From positions 1 to 43,145 of the forward strand of contig CAZYTX010000029.1 of NCBI GenBank assembly GCA_964650485.1: DNA of 43,145 nucleotides, written 5' to 3'. Source of the DNA: CAZYTX01 sp964650485. Its GTDB lineage: Bacteria > RBG-13-61-14 > DATKZS01. Positions 1 through 7,093 of the stretch are shown piece by piece; positions within the stretch are counted from its first letter, which is position 1; each line of letters starts with the position of its first letter. Under the pieces are notes generated by a model. That model searched no databases. It saw only the letters and a program-made list of their open reading frames with translations, and had not been told where the DNA came from. The position numbers and the translations under genes were made by a program.

Positions 1-1020
1 ATCCGCTCCCAGAAGCGCCGGGCGGACAACGGCCTGCGCGACCACGACATGCAGTGGGACTTTTGGACCCTGTCGCCCGAGTCGGCCCACCAAGTCACCT
101 GGCTGATGGGTGATCGGGGAATACCCAAGACCTGGCGGCACATGAACGGCTACTCGAGCCACGCCTACATGTGGGTCAATGCAAAGGGTGAGCGCTTCTG
201 GGTGAAATATCACTTCAAGACCGACCAGGGAATCGAGTTCCTCACGCAGGACGAGGCCGATCGAATCGCCGGCGAGGATGCCGACTTTCACCGGCGTGAC
301 CTGTTCGATGCGATCAAACGGGGGGAGCGCCCCAGTTGGACGCTGAAGATGCAGATCATGCCGTTCGAGGATGCCGAGACCTACCGGTTCAACCCCTTTG
401 ACCTGACCAAGGTGTGGCCTCACAGTGACTACCCGCTGCACGAGGTGGGCCGGCTGATGCTGGACCGTAACCCCGCTGACTTCCACACAGAGATCGAGCA
501 GGCGGCCTTCGAACCGAACAACTTCGTGCCGGGCATCGGGCCCAGCCCGGATAAAATGTTGCTCGCCCGCCTCTTCTCATATGCCGACGCACACCGCGCC
601 CGTCTCGGGGTCAACTACAAGCAGATTCCGGTCAACCGTCCGAAATGCCCGGTGCACAGCTACAGCAAGGACGGAATGATGCGGGTCCAGAACGTGTCCG
701 ACCCCGTGTACGCGCCGAATTCAAAGGGCGGCCCCAAGGCCGACGCTACTCGCTATCCCGAGGCGGAGATATGGAAGGCCAGCGGAGAATTCGTCCGCGC
801 AGCCTACACCCTGCGCAAGGAAGACGACGACTTTGGCCAGGCCAACACCCTGGTACGCAAGGTCATGGACGACGCGCAACGCGACCGGCTGGTGTCCAAC
901 GTCGCCGGACACCTGAACAAAGGCGTGTCCGAACCCGTGCTTGAGCGAGCCTTCCAATACTGGCGCAACATTGACAAGGAGATCGGCGACCTCATCGTAG
1001 AGGGCGTTAGCAGAGGTTAA
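1..1020 (+). CDS. kat: Catalase (heme, monofunctional), 5'-truncated by window edge
   Basis: This is the C-terminal 339 residues of a monofunctional heme catalase, which converts 2 H2O2 to O2 and water. The frame is open from base 1, so the start and the distal-His region lie outside the window. The visible part contains the family block DMQWDFWTLSPESAHQVTWL, then RGIPKTWRHMNGYSSH, and the proximal heme-ligand helix RLFSYADAHRARLG, whose Tyr is the axial ligand. The C-terminus is short, as in small-subunit catalases, with no flavodoxin-like extension. The gene is convergent with the repeat-protein gene that ends 21 bp away. Isoleucine is mostly ATC and AGG is absent. The nearby chemosensory genes often use ATA, so acquisition is possible. 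The family assignment is near certain. Confidence 0.97.
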   Translation: MRSQKRRADNGLRDHDMQWDFWTLSPESAHQVTWLMGDRGIPKTWRHMNGYSSHAYMWVNAKGERFWVKYHFKTDQGIEFLTQDEADRIAGEDADFHRRDLFDAIKRGERPSWTLKMQIMPFEDAETYRFNPFDLTKVWPHSDYPLHEVGRLMLDRNPADFHTEIEQAAFEPNNFVPGIGPSPDKMLLARLFSYADAHRARLGVNYKQIPVNRPKCPVHSYSKDGMMRVQNVSDPVYAPNSKGGPKADATRYPEAEIWKASGEFVRAAYTLRKEDDDFGQANTLVRKVMDDAQRDRLVSNVAGHLNKGVSEPVLERAFQYWRNIDKEIGDLIVEGVSRG

Positions 1021-1041
1021 TATCGGAAGACATCTTCACAA

Positions 1042-4000
1042 TTATTGTAATTTATGTATGGTGTCTCCTGAATTTATCTTCCATCCCTTTTGCCTGAAGA
1101 GCTCCTCGTTCACCTTGCCGCTGTCATCCAGCATTCCGTTCATCATGAAGATTCTCTTTAGCCCCTCGGACTGCGAGTCGTACCACTCCTGTGTGGTCAT
1201 GCCGGCCTGGTCCATGTGGCGGTGGTTTCCCTGGAATGGCACGTAGTCAACGTTGTCAATCACGGGCTCGTAATCCTCGTACCCCAGCCTCTTCCCCTGC
1301 ACCAGGCAGTCGAACTCGTAGTCGCCGCTCCCGCCTTGCAGCTCCTGGACCACTATCTCGGAATTGGTGCTCTTTGTGACCGCAAGCCCCAGGGACTCCG
1401 CGGACCTGGGGGTGACCTGCACCGTGACCGGGTGGTCCGGGCTGGTGACCTTGCGGAAGTGGTCCGGGAGCTCGACCACGGCCCGTCCGTTTTCGAGCTT
1501 GGCCCTTCCGCGCCAGTATGTCCCGTTCTCGCCCCCCTCCAGGGTGGCGTACACGATGCTCTTTTCCGGGTCCTCCGGGTCCGGGTTCACCCAGTTCTTT
1601 GTGCCCGCGGCGTTATAGATGCCGTAGGCATTGCCCGTGCCCGAGTTGCTGGCGTAGCCGTACACCCCGTAGGCGTGGCCCTTTCCATACCCGTAAGCAT
1701 TGCCGCGCACCGCGTAGGAGTTGCCATGGGTGTAGGAATAGAACTGGCCGCCGGCCCTGGCCGCGGTCTCGTCCGAGTCTCCCGACCTTGCATAAACACC
1801 GAATTCCTCGGCGCCGAGACAGGCATAGTGATTATCCGCGTCCTTGGCCCAGGCCCCGTAAACGCCCACGTCGTGGGACTCTCCGTAGACCCCGAAGTGG
1901 CTCCCTGTCCCTTCGTTGGCCGCGGAGAAGTACCCACCGTATGCATTGCCCGAGCTGTAGTTCCTGCCCGCGCCGCTCACGCCGTAGCTGTGAGAGGACC
2001 CGTGACCGTCGGCCACTGCATAGACCCCCTGTGCCTGGCCCTGGGTCTTAGCCTCGAACTTTGCGCCGTACCTGGACCCGGTTTCATCGGAGGCGCCCGA
2101 CTTGCCGTACACGCCGTAGCTCATGGAGCCCAGGTGCGCGAAGTGGTCGGCCGGGTCGAGCACGTTGGCAAAGTAGCCGGGATACGAGTCCGACTCGGCG
2201 TAGACCCCGTAATGCGTGCCCGCGCCGTTGGCCGCCCCCTCGAAGTACCCGCCGTATGCGTCTCCGGAAGGATAGGTGTGCGCGTAACCCTTGACACCGT
2301 AGGATGGGTTTACGCTGGCGCCGTCGGCATACCCGTAGACACCGCAGGTCTCGGCCTGGCTGACGGCCTCGAACTTCGCACCGTATCTTGCGGCCGTCTC
2401 GTCGGAGTTTCCGGATTTAGCATAGACGCCGTAGTCGAGCGAGCCCAGATGCGCGAAGTGGTCCGCGGGGTCGGAGCTCAGTGCAAAGTAGCCCGGATAG
2501 CCGTCAGAGGCGCCGTAGACCCCGTAGTGGTCCCCGCTGCCGTTCGCGGTGGTCTCGAAGTAGCCGCCGTAAGCAGGGCCAGTGGAGTCGTTGTTGCCGT
2601 AGCCGTAAACGCCGTGGGCTGCGTCTGAGCCGTGGCTGTTGGCATTGCCGCGCACGCCGTATGAGTACCCCTGGGAACTGGCTGTAAGGAACCCTCCCCA
2701 CCTGGTGCCGGTCTCGTCGCTGCTACCGCAACTTCCGTAAATCCCGTAGTTCTCCGAGCCCAGGAAAGCGTAGTGATCAAAGTAGTCGGTCCAGGCGGCG
2801 TACACCCCGTAGCCGTCCGACTTGGCGTAGACCCCGTAATGGTTCCCGCTCCCGCTGGCGGAGGTGGAAAAGTGTCCCCCGTAAACGTCGCCGGAGAGGT
2901 CGTTGTAACCGTAACCTTTGACCCCGTATGAGGTCGAGGAAGAGCTTGCCCAACCCTCGGCCCACACGCCGAAATGCTCGCCCGAGCCTCCCGGGTCTGT
3001 GGAGAAACGCCCCCCGTAAACGTCGCCGGTCGAGCCGTTCTGGCCGTAGCCGTTTATCCCGCATGCTATGCCGGAACCGTATCCGTAGCCTTTACCGTAG
3101 ACACCATAGGCGTTTCCCTGGGTGACTCCTAGAAAGCGGCCGCCGTACTTGCTGCCGGTCCTGCCCGAGTCCCCGGCGCGCGCGTATATGCCGTAATCGT
3201 CGGAGCCGAGGTATGCGTAGTTGTCCAGTACGTCTCCGCTCCAAACCCCTCTTATGGCTTCGCTTGATCCGTAGAGCCTTGCACCGTAGGTGGGCGCTGA
3301 GCTGGAGCTGTTCCTTATACCGTATGAGCTGGAGGGGGAGGTTGAAAGCCCGATGTTGCCGCCTGAAACTGTGAGGTCCCCCCCGAAGCTGCCGCTTGCA
3401 CCCACATCTATGTCCAGGTTCACGAATGCGTTTCCGATAACCTCTAGGTCTGCCGAGCACTCCAGGTCGCCGGTTACGGTGTCACCGGTGTTCATGAGGT
3501 AGATGTCCTGGACCTGGTCCGCGCCGATGGAGTCGTCCTTTATGTGAGCCCCGGTCAGGGTGGTGTCGCCCACGTGGACCCCGGAGATCGTTGCGTCGGC
3601 GATGTTTGCGCCTGTGATTGTCTGGGTGTCTAAGTCGTCTCCGGTGATGCTTCCGTCCTGGACCTTGATGGAGGTCACCGCGGAGTCCGCTAGCTGGGCC
3701 TGGTGGATGGCCCCATCGGAGACGCTGTCCGCCCGGAAGGAGTAGGCCGTGCCGGTGATCCTCTGCCTGGGAGCCAGCCGCTCTCCCTCCACGTTGACCT
3801 CGAGGAAGCGGTCAGAGCCGGCGAACACCGAGACAAGCGCGGTGTTGCCTTGTCCCAGGACCACGCTGTACAGCCCGTTTTCCACCTGCACGCTATAAAC
3901 CGTATCGGACCAGAGCACGGTTACATCCGTGTTATAGGTATAGTCCACGAGCACGTCGCCGGGGTCGGGTATGGCGCCTCCCGATGCCCGCTGGATGGCG

Positions 4001-4338
4001 CCGAGAAGGTAGTCAATGTGGTAGTCAATCCCCTCCGTGTAGACGGTGTTTCCGGAGAGGTCGGTGACCATCTCCGAGCCGGAAGCCAGGTCGTCGTGCA
4101 GGAGCGGCTCCGGGGAGAGACCGTGGAGCAGGTGGGGCTCGTCCACTATGGACTCCTGGTCGTACTGGGTGTCCGTGATCCTGAATTGCATCTCTACCGG
4201 CCCGCTCACCGGGGCCCCGGAAGAGTCCATGAGCCTGCCCTGGTAGTTTATAAGATCAGGGACCGGCTGGCCCCTGCCAGGGGAAGCGACCACGAACGCG
4301 AGCGCGAAAACGACGAACGCAAAGACCTTTGCTCTCAT
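1042..4338 (-). CDS. Large secreted repeat protein with 'INYQGRL' N-terminus
   Basis: 1098 residues. I place the start at the ATG at 4338 because AGGAGGT (4345-4351) lies 6 nt upstream; a longer frame starting at 4377 has no such site. A signal peptide (MRAKVFAFVVFALAFVVA) is followed by INYQGRLMDSSGAPVSGPV, a hallmark of secreted bacterial proteins of unknown function. Residues about 200-280 are a short-period region (DGAIHQAQLADSAV, DGSITGDDLD) likely to form a beta-helix or trimeric stalk. Residues about 370-915 are Gly/Tyr-rich repeats. The module DH(F/Y)A(H/F)LGS..YG(V/I)Y recurs at about 373, 522, 627, 732 and 837; the last four copies are exactly 105 residues apart. The C-terminal 170 residues form a separate non-repetitive domain. 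There are no catalytic residues of an S74 chaperone. It is likely a cell-surface or extracellular fibre protein; its function is unknown. Confidence 0.85.
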   Translation of the reverse strand: MRAKVFAFVVFALAFVVASPGRGQPVPDLINYQGRLMDSSGAPVSGPVEMQFRITDTQYDQESIVDEPHLLHGLSPEPLLHDDLASGSEMVTDLSGNTVYTEGIDYHIDYLLGAIQRASGGAIPDPGDVLVDYTYNTDVTVLWSDTVYSVQVENGLYSVVLGQGNTALVSVFAGSDRFLEVNVEGERLAPRQRITGTAYSFRADSVSDGAIHQAQLADSAVTSIKVQDGSITGDDLDTQTITGANIADATISGVHVGDTTLTGAHIKDDSIGADQVQDIYLMNTGDTVTGDLECSADLEVIGNAFVNLDIDVGASGSFGGDLTVSGGNIGLSTSPSSSYGIRNSSSSAPTYGARLYGSSEAIRGVWSGDVLDNYAYLGSDDYGIYARAGDSGRTGSKYGGRFLGVTQGNAYGVYGKGYGYGSGIACGINGYGQNGSTGDVYGGRFSTDPGGSGEHFGVWAEGWASSSSTSYGVKGYGYNDLSGDVYGGHFSTSASGSGNHYGVYAKSDGYGVYAAWTDYFDHYAFLGSENYGIYGSCGSSDETGTRWGGFLTASSQGYSYGVRGNANSHGSDAAHGVYGYGNNDSTGPAYGGYFETTANGSGDHYGVYGASDGYPGYFALSSDPADHFAHLGSLDYGVYAKSGNSDETAARYGAKFEAVSQAETCGVYGYADGASVNPSYGVKGYAHTYPSGDAYGGYFEGAANGAGTHYGVYAESDSYPGYFANVLDPADHFAHLGSMSYGVYGKSGASDETGSRYGAKFEAKTQGQAQGVYAVADGHGSSHSYGVSGAGRNYSSGNAYGGYFSAANEGTGSHFGVYGESHDVGVYGAWAKDADNHYACLGAEEFGVYARSGDSDETAARAGGQFYSYTHGNSYAVRGNAYGYGKGHAYGVYGYASNSGTGNAYGIYNAAGTKNWVNPDPEDPEKSIVYATLEGGENGTYWRGRAKLENGRAVVELPDHFRKVTSPDHPVTVQVTPRSAESLGLAVTKSTNSEIVVQELQGGSGDYEFDCLVQGKRLGYEDYEPVIDNVDYVPFQGNHRHMDQAGMTTQEWYDSQSEGLKRIFMMNGMLDDSGKVNEELFRQKGWKINSGDTIHKLQ

Positions 4339-4357
4339 CTCTAGACCTCCTGATCCG

Positions 4358-4372
4358 GGCGCTAAAAGCGCC
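4358..4372. other. Leader hairpin upstream of the repeat-protein gene
   Basis: A perfect 6-bp inverted repeat, GGCGCT-aaa-AGCGCC, lies between the 171-residue orphan ORF and the repeat-protein start, just upstream of its ribosome binding site. No T-tract follows, so it is not a canonical intrinsic terminator. It could attenuate read-through or stabilise the leader. Confidence 0.4.
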
Positions 4373-4399
4373 TTCAATAACTTTCAGTATTGACTTGTC

Positions 4400-4915
4400 T
4401 TACATTAACCCTGTTAGAGGATCAATCACTGAAGTGCGACCGATGGTAAAGGGGGCCTCAACGATAAAGTCTGGACCGGGTGAATTAAAGGAAGCAGGAA
4501 ATAATATACAAAATGCCGGCAGCCACCAAAGAAGCCAGGAATCATGCGGGCCCGAATTGGCGGTATTTTCAATGCCCGCCACTAACTTTTTAAGGCTTCT
4601 GTCGAACTCACCATTGTCTATTATGCTGGTATCAACGCCCAGCAGCTCATTATATTTATCCATTGTATCTAGAAGAATTATTTTAAATGCATCAAAGGCC
4701 CCCCTCTTTAAATGCCTGCATGATTGATCAACGGCAACAGCTTCTGCTTCTTGGTAATACCAATGGCGTGAAATATGGTCAAAGGCTGCATTTATCTCGA
4801 AAAGCATTTCAAGAGGGGGCTCGCCTTTAATATGAAGGCGATTATACAGGGGCTTGAAATCTTCATAGTAGAAATTGAAGAGCTCATCCAGGTTTCCAGG
4901 CTTTTTTCTTGCCAT
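4400..4915 (-). CDS. Orphan helical protein, second gene of two-gene cassette
   Basis: 171 residues that I do not recognise. The first 125 residues are predicted all-helical, with aromatic-rich segments (FNFYYEDFKPLYNRLH, NAAFDHISRHWYYQEAE). A hydrophobic stretch near residue 130 (SWLLWWLPAFCILFP) could be one membrane segment. The last 30 residues look unlike a folded domain, so a disrupted C-terminus is possible. The start overlaps the end of the preceding 84-codon gene by 32 bp, so the two are probably translationally coupled. The base composition is lower in GC than the neighbours. A membrane-tethered accessory or defence-type protein is possible but is inference only. Confidence 0.6.
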   Translation of the reverse strand: MARKKPGNLDELFNFYYEDFKPLYNRLHIKGEPPLEMLFEINAAFDHISRHWYYQEAEAVAVDQSCRHLKRGAFDAFKIILLDTMDKYNELLGVDTSIIDNGEFDRSLKKLVAGIENTANSGPHDSWLLWWLPAFCILFPASFNSPGPDFIVEAPFTIGRTSVIDPLTGLM

Positions 4916-5138
4916 GCATTTCTCTATCTAGCCTTACCTCGACTTTTTCATGAGGGACCACTCTGTCGCGCAAGACATTGCCCCTGCCGACTAGCGGATA
5001 ATAGCTTTTATAAGCTAAAGGCCTTCCCAGCCTGGATTCAACGTCGGCTCTCATCTTATCCACTGGTGTGTTCCTGATCTCACTTATTGATTTTCCGACC
5101 TCCTTTTCAATAGCGCACTCGAGTTCCTTCTTCGCCAA
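4884..5138 (-). CDS. Orphan 84-residue basic protein, first gene of cassette
   Basis: 84 residues, Lys/Arg/Glu-rich. I do not recognise the family. The start is taken as TTG at 5138: AAGGAGG (5147-5153) lies 8 nt upstream. The longer ATG at 5201 falls inside the -10 box of a near-consensus promoter, so it would not be transcribed. The protein starts MAKKELECAIEKEV and contains GRPLAYKSYYPLVGRG, a segment that could be a beta hairpin. It overlaps the downstream 171-residue gene by 32 bp. The pair forms an independent transcription unit after the ThiF-like gene. Confidence 0.65.
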   Translation of the reverse strand: MAKKELECAIEKEVGKSISEIRNTPVDKMRADVESRLGRPLAYKSYYPLVGRGNVLRDRVVPHEKVEVRLDREMHGKKKAWKPG

Positions 5139-5200
5139 AATCCTTGCCTCCTTTCCCGACGATGTCTGATAATAATAACACATCCGGATGTCTATTTTCA

Positions 5201-5229
5201 AATATACGAAAAGCTCGGCAGCTTGTCAA
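5201..5229 (-). promoter_or_regulatory. Near-consensus sigma-70 promoter of the orphan cassette
   Basis: On the minus strand, -35 TTGACA (5224-5229) and -10 TATATT (5201-5206) are separated by exactly 17 bp. Transcription should start near 5194, leaving a leader of about 55 nt before the TTG start at 5138. This is one of the best promoter matches in the window. Confidence 0.75.
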
Positions 5230-5298
5230 AAAATGGCAGCAGAATCAAGGGCCTGAGAGTCCCTGGCGTTGCGGCCCTGTGGTCGCCAAAGCAGAGCT

Positions 5299-6042
5299 TC
5301 ACCGGCCCGCGCAGCAGGGGCATCCCGGCTGCCTGTTGATCCTGATGCGCTGATATTGCCCGGTCCACAGGTCCACCACCTGGAGGTCGGTTATAAGCTC
5401 CGGGCTTCCAATGAGCAGCTTCTGGGCCTCGGTGGATTGTATGGCGGCCAGGTGCGCGGGCAGGGTGTTTATGACGGCCCGGCCCGGCGGCTCCCTGTCT
5501 TTCGCGCCGGTCTCCGGGAACAGGCACTCGAGGCACGGCCCCTTGCCCGGGAGTATGACCATGGTCATTCCGCATGATCCCCACACTCCGCCGTATATCC
5601 AGGGCGTATTGTTAGCAACGCACCAGCGGTTCACCAGGTAGCGGGCCTCCATGTTGTCGAGCCCGTCCATGACCAGGTGGCGCCCGGAGAGGAGCTCTTC
5701 CACGTTGTCGCGGCAAAGGGTCTCGGCCACCGCCTGGACCCGCGTCTCCGGGCAGGCCCGGCCGAGCTTTTGTGCGGCTGTCATTGCCTTGTTCCTGCCG
5801 CTCTCAACGTCTTCCTGGTCGTAGAGAAGCTGGCGGTGGAGGTTTGAGAGGTCCACGCTCTCGGGGTCAATGATGGTGAGCCTGCCCACGCCGGCCCTTG
5901 CCATGCACGCCGCTATTGTCGAGCCCAGGCCGCCGCAGCCCGCCAGTGCCACCGAGGATGCGAGCAGTCTCTCCTGCCCGCGCTCGCCTATCCCCGGGAA
6001 CTCGATCTGCCGGCTGAAGCGCCGCTTCCTCTCCGGGTCCAT
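5299..6042 (-). CDS. ThiF/MoeB/HesA-type E1-like adenylyltransferase
   Basis: 247 residues. E1-like enzymes adenylate the C-terminal glycine of a ubiquitin-like sulfur carrier (ThiS or MoaD type), or activate another carboxylate. Visible features are RFSRQI with the conserved Arg (residue 11), the nucleotide loop GCGGLGS (35-41), D126 in MDGLDN, and a zinc site formed by CLEC (170-173) and CPCC (241-244). The crossover-loop region between the zinc ligands (174-240) contains no cysteine. ThiF uses a cysteine there, so a thioester or acyl-disulfide intermediate seems unavailable. The start is ATG at 6042 with GGAAGAGG upstream. It lies 10 bp after the PP-loop thiolase gene and is probably co-transcribed with it, suggesting a shared sulfur-transfer pathway. 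No ThiS/MoaD partner is in the window. Confidence 0.9.
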   Translation of the reverse strand: MDPERKRRFSRQIEFPGIGERGQERLLASSVALAGCGGLGSTIAACMARAGVGRLTIIDPESVDLSNLHRQLLYDQEDVESGRNKAMTAAQKLGRACPETRVQAVAETLCRDNVEELLSGRHLVMDGLDNMEARYLVNRWCVANNTPWIYGGVWGSCGMTMVILPGKGPCLECLFPETGAKDREPPGRAVINTLPAHLAAIQSTEAQKLLIGSPELITDLQVVDLWTGQYQRIRINRQPGCPCCAGR

Positions 6043-6052
6043 ATCCTCTTCC

Positions 6053-7093
6053 CTATACCATGTACCTTTTCACATCATCCTTGCCCATGGGCGCGGCCTC
6101 CACCCTCCCGGCCCCCTCGCCGCGTCGCCGGGAGACCGAGAAAGCGACCGGGCCCTTTGCCCCTCTCACGTACCTGCCCATTATAGCGCACGCCGTCTCA
6201 AGCTCATCCTCACCCGGGCTTCCCCTTAAAACACCCAAGGGGCCGGGCGCATGCGCGGTCATTATCAGGGCGTCTTCCGGCCCTGCCATGTCAACCAGCC
6301 TCTGGTTCTCCTCCCGGTTCTTGCCCAGCACCAGCTTTGCCCGAGTGGAGAGCCTGAAGTGCCTGCCCAGCTTCAAGAGTTCCACGTCATCGGGGCCCGG
6401 GTCCCCGTGCCCTAAGAGGTCGGCCGTCTTCCTTGCAAAGTCCTCCATGGTGAGAAGGCACCCGCCGGCGGGTGAAGAGTATTGTGTCAGGCCAAGCTCC
6501 CGGGCAAGCTCCATCTGCGGCTTCCTGGACCTGCCCTTGAGCGCGAGCAGCCTGTCCCGGTCCACCCATCCCTCCTCTTCGGGCACGGTGGGAGCGAGCA
6601 GCTTTGCCGAGAGCGGCCGCAGGATGAGCCCGGAGAGACCGGAGTCGCGGTCTATGATGTTTATGGCGTCGCGGCGCTGGCTCATGGGCCTCTGTCCCAG
6701 GACCTCGCCGGTGATGATGAAGCGCGCGCCGCGCCGCTCCATGACCTTTGCCCCCTGCCGGATGTAGAGCAGCCGGCAGTCAATGCAGGGGTTCAGGTGC
6801 CTTCCAAAGCCGTGCGGGGGGTTTTTCAGGGCCTCCAGCATCTCGCGGGTCACGTCCGGCTGGATGAGCTCGATGCCGAGCTCTTGTGCGGAGCGCTCGG
6901 CCCATGATGGCTCGCCGGGTCCCGGCCGTGGATGGAAGGGGTGAGTGCAGGACACCCCGATGACTTGCACGCCCTGCTCCTGCAACAGTCTTATTGCCAG
7001 GGCCGAGTCCAGGCCGCCGGACAAGAGCCCCGCCGCTTTTACAGGGCCTTTTCCGGCGCGACCGGGTTCGCCGAAGTCAGGAGACGAGTTCAT
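6053..7093 (-). CDS. MnmA/ThiI-like PP-loop tRNA thiolation enzyme with NFACT-R-like C-terminus
   Basis: 346 residues. The N-terminal PP-loop ATPase carries GLLSGGLDSALA (residues 22-33). It is followed by NPCIDC (C103, C106) and a later Cys in SSPAGGCLLT (C212), the arrangement used by MnmA/ThiI-like tRNA 2-/4-thiouridylases. The C-terminal part from about 238 (LLKLGRHFRLSTRAKLVLG) resembles the NFACT-R RNA-associated domain reported in fusion with such enzymes. It is shorter than and different from canonical MnmA, so I give no gene symbol. It overlaps the upstream cyclase gene by 17 bp and precedes the ThiF-like gene. The likely role is ATP-dependent thiolation of a tRNA base or a related RNA modification. 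Confidence 0.85.
   Translation of the reverse strand: MNSSPDFGEPGRAGKGPVKAAGLLSGGLDSALAIRLLQEQGVQVIGVSCTHPFHPRPGPGEPSWAERSAQELGIELIQPDVTREMLEALKNPPHGFGRHLNPCIDCRLLYIRQGAKVMERRGARFIITGEVLGQRPMSQRRDAINIIDRDSGLSGLILRPLSAKLLAPTVPEEEGWVDRDRLLALKGRSRKPQMELARELGLTQYSSPAGGCLLTMEDFARKTADLLGHGDPGPDDVELLKLGRHFRLSTRAKLVLGKNREENQRLVDMAGPEDALIMTAHAPGPLGVLRGSPGEDELETACAIMGRYVRGAKGPVAFSVSRRRGEGAGRVEAAPMGKDDVKRYMV

Noticed and set aside
1216..2628. A 470-codon plus-strand frame opposite the repeat protein
   Set aside because: It mirrors the repeat structure of the minus-strand gene. That gene has a signal peptide and ribosome binding site; the frame has neither and its Val/Gly/Arg-rich translation matches nothing.
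5139..5201. N-terminal extension of the 84-residue orphan to ATG 5201
   Set aside because: The ATG lies in the -10 box of a strong promoter, and the downstream TTG has an ideal ribosome binding site.
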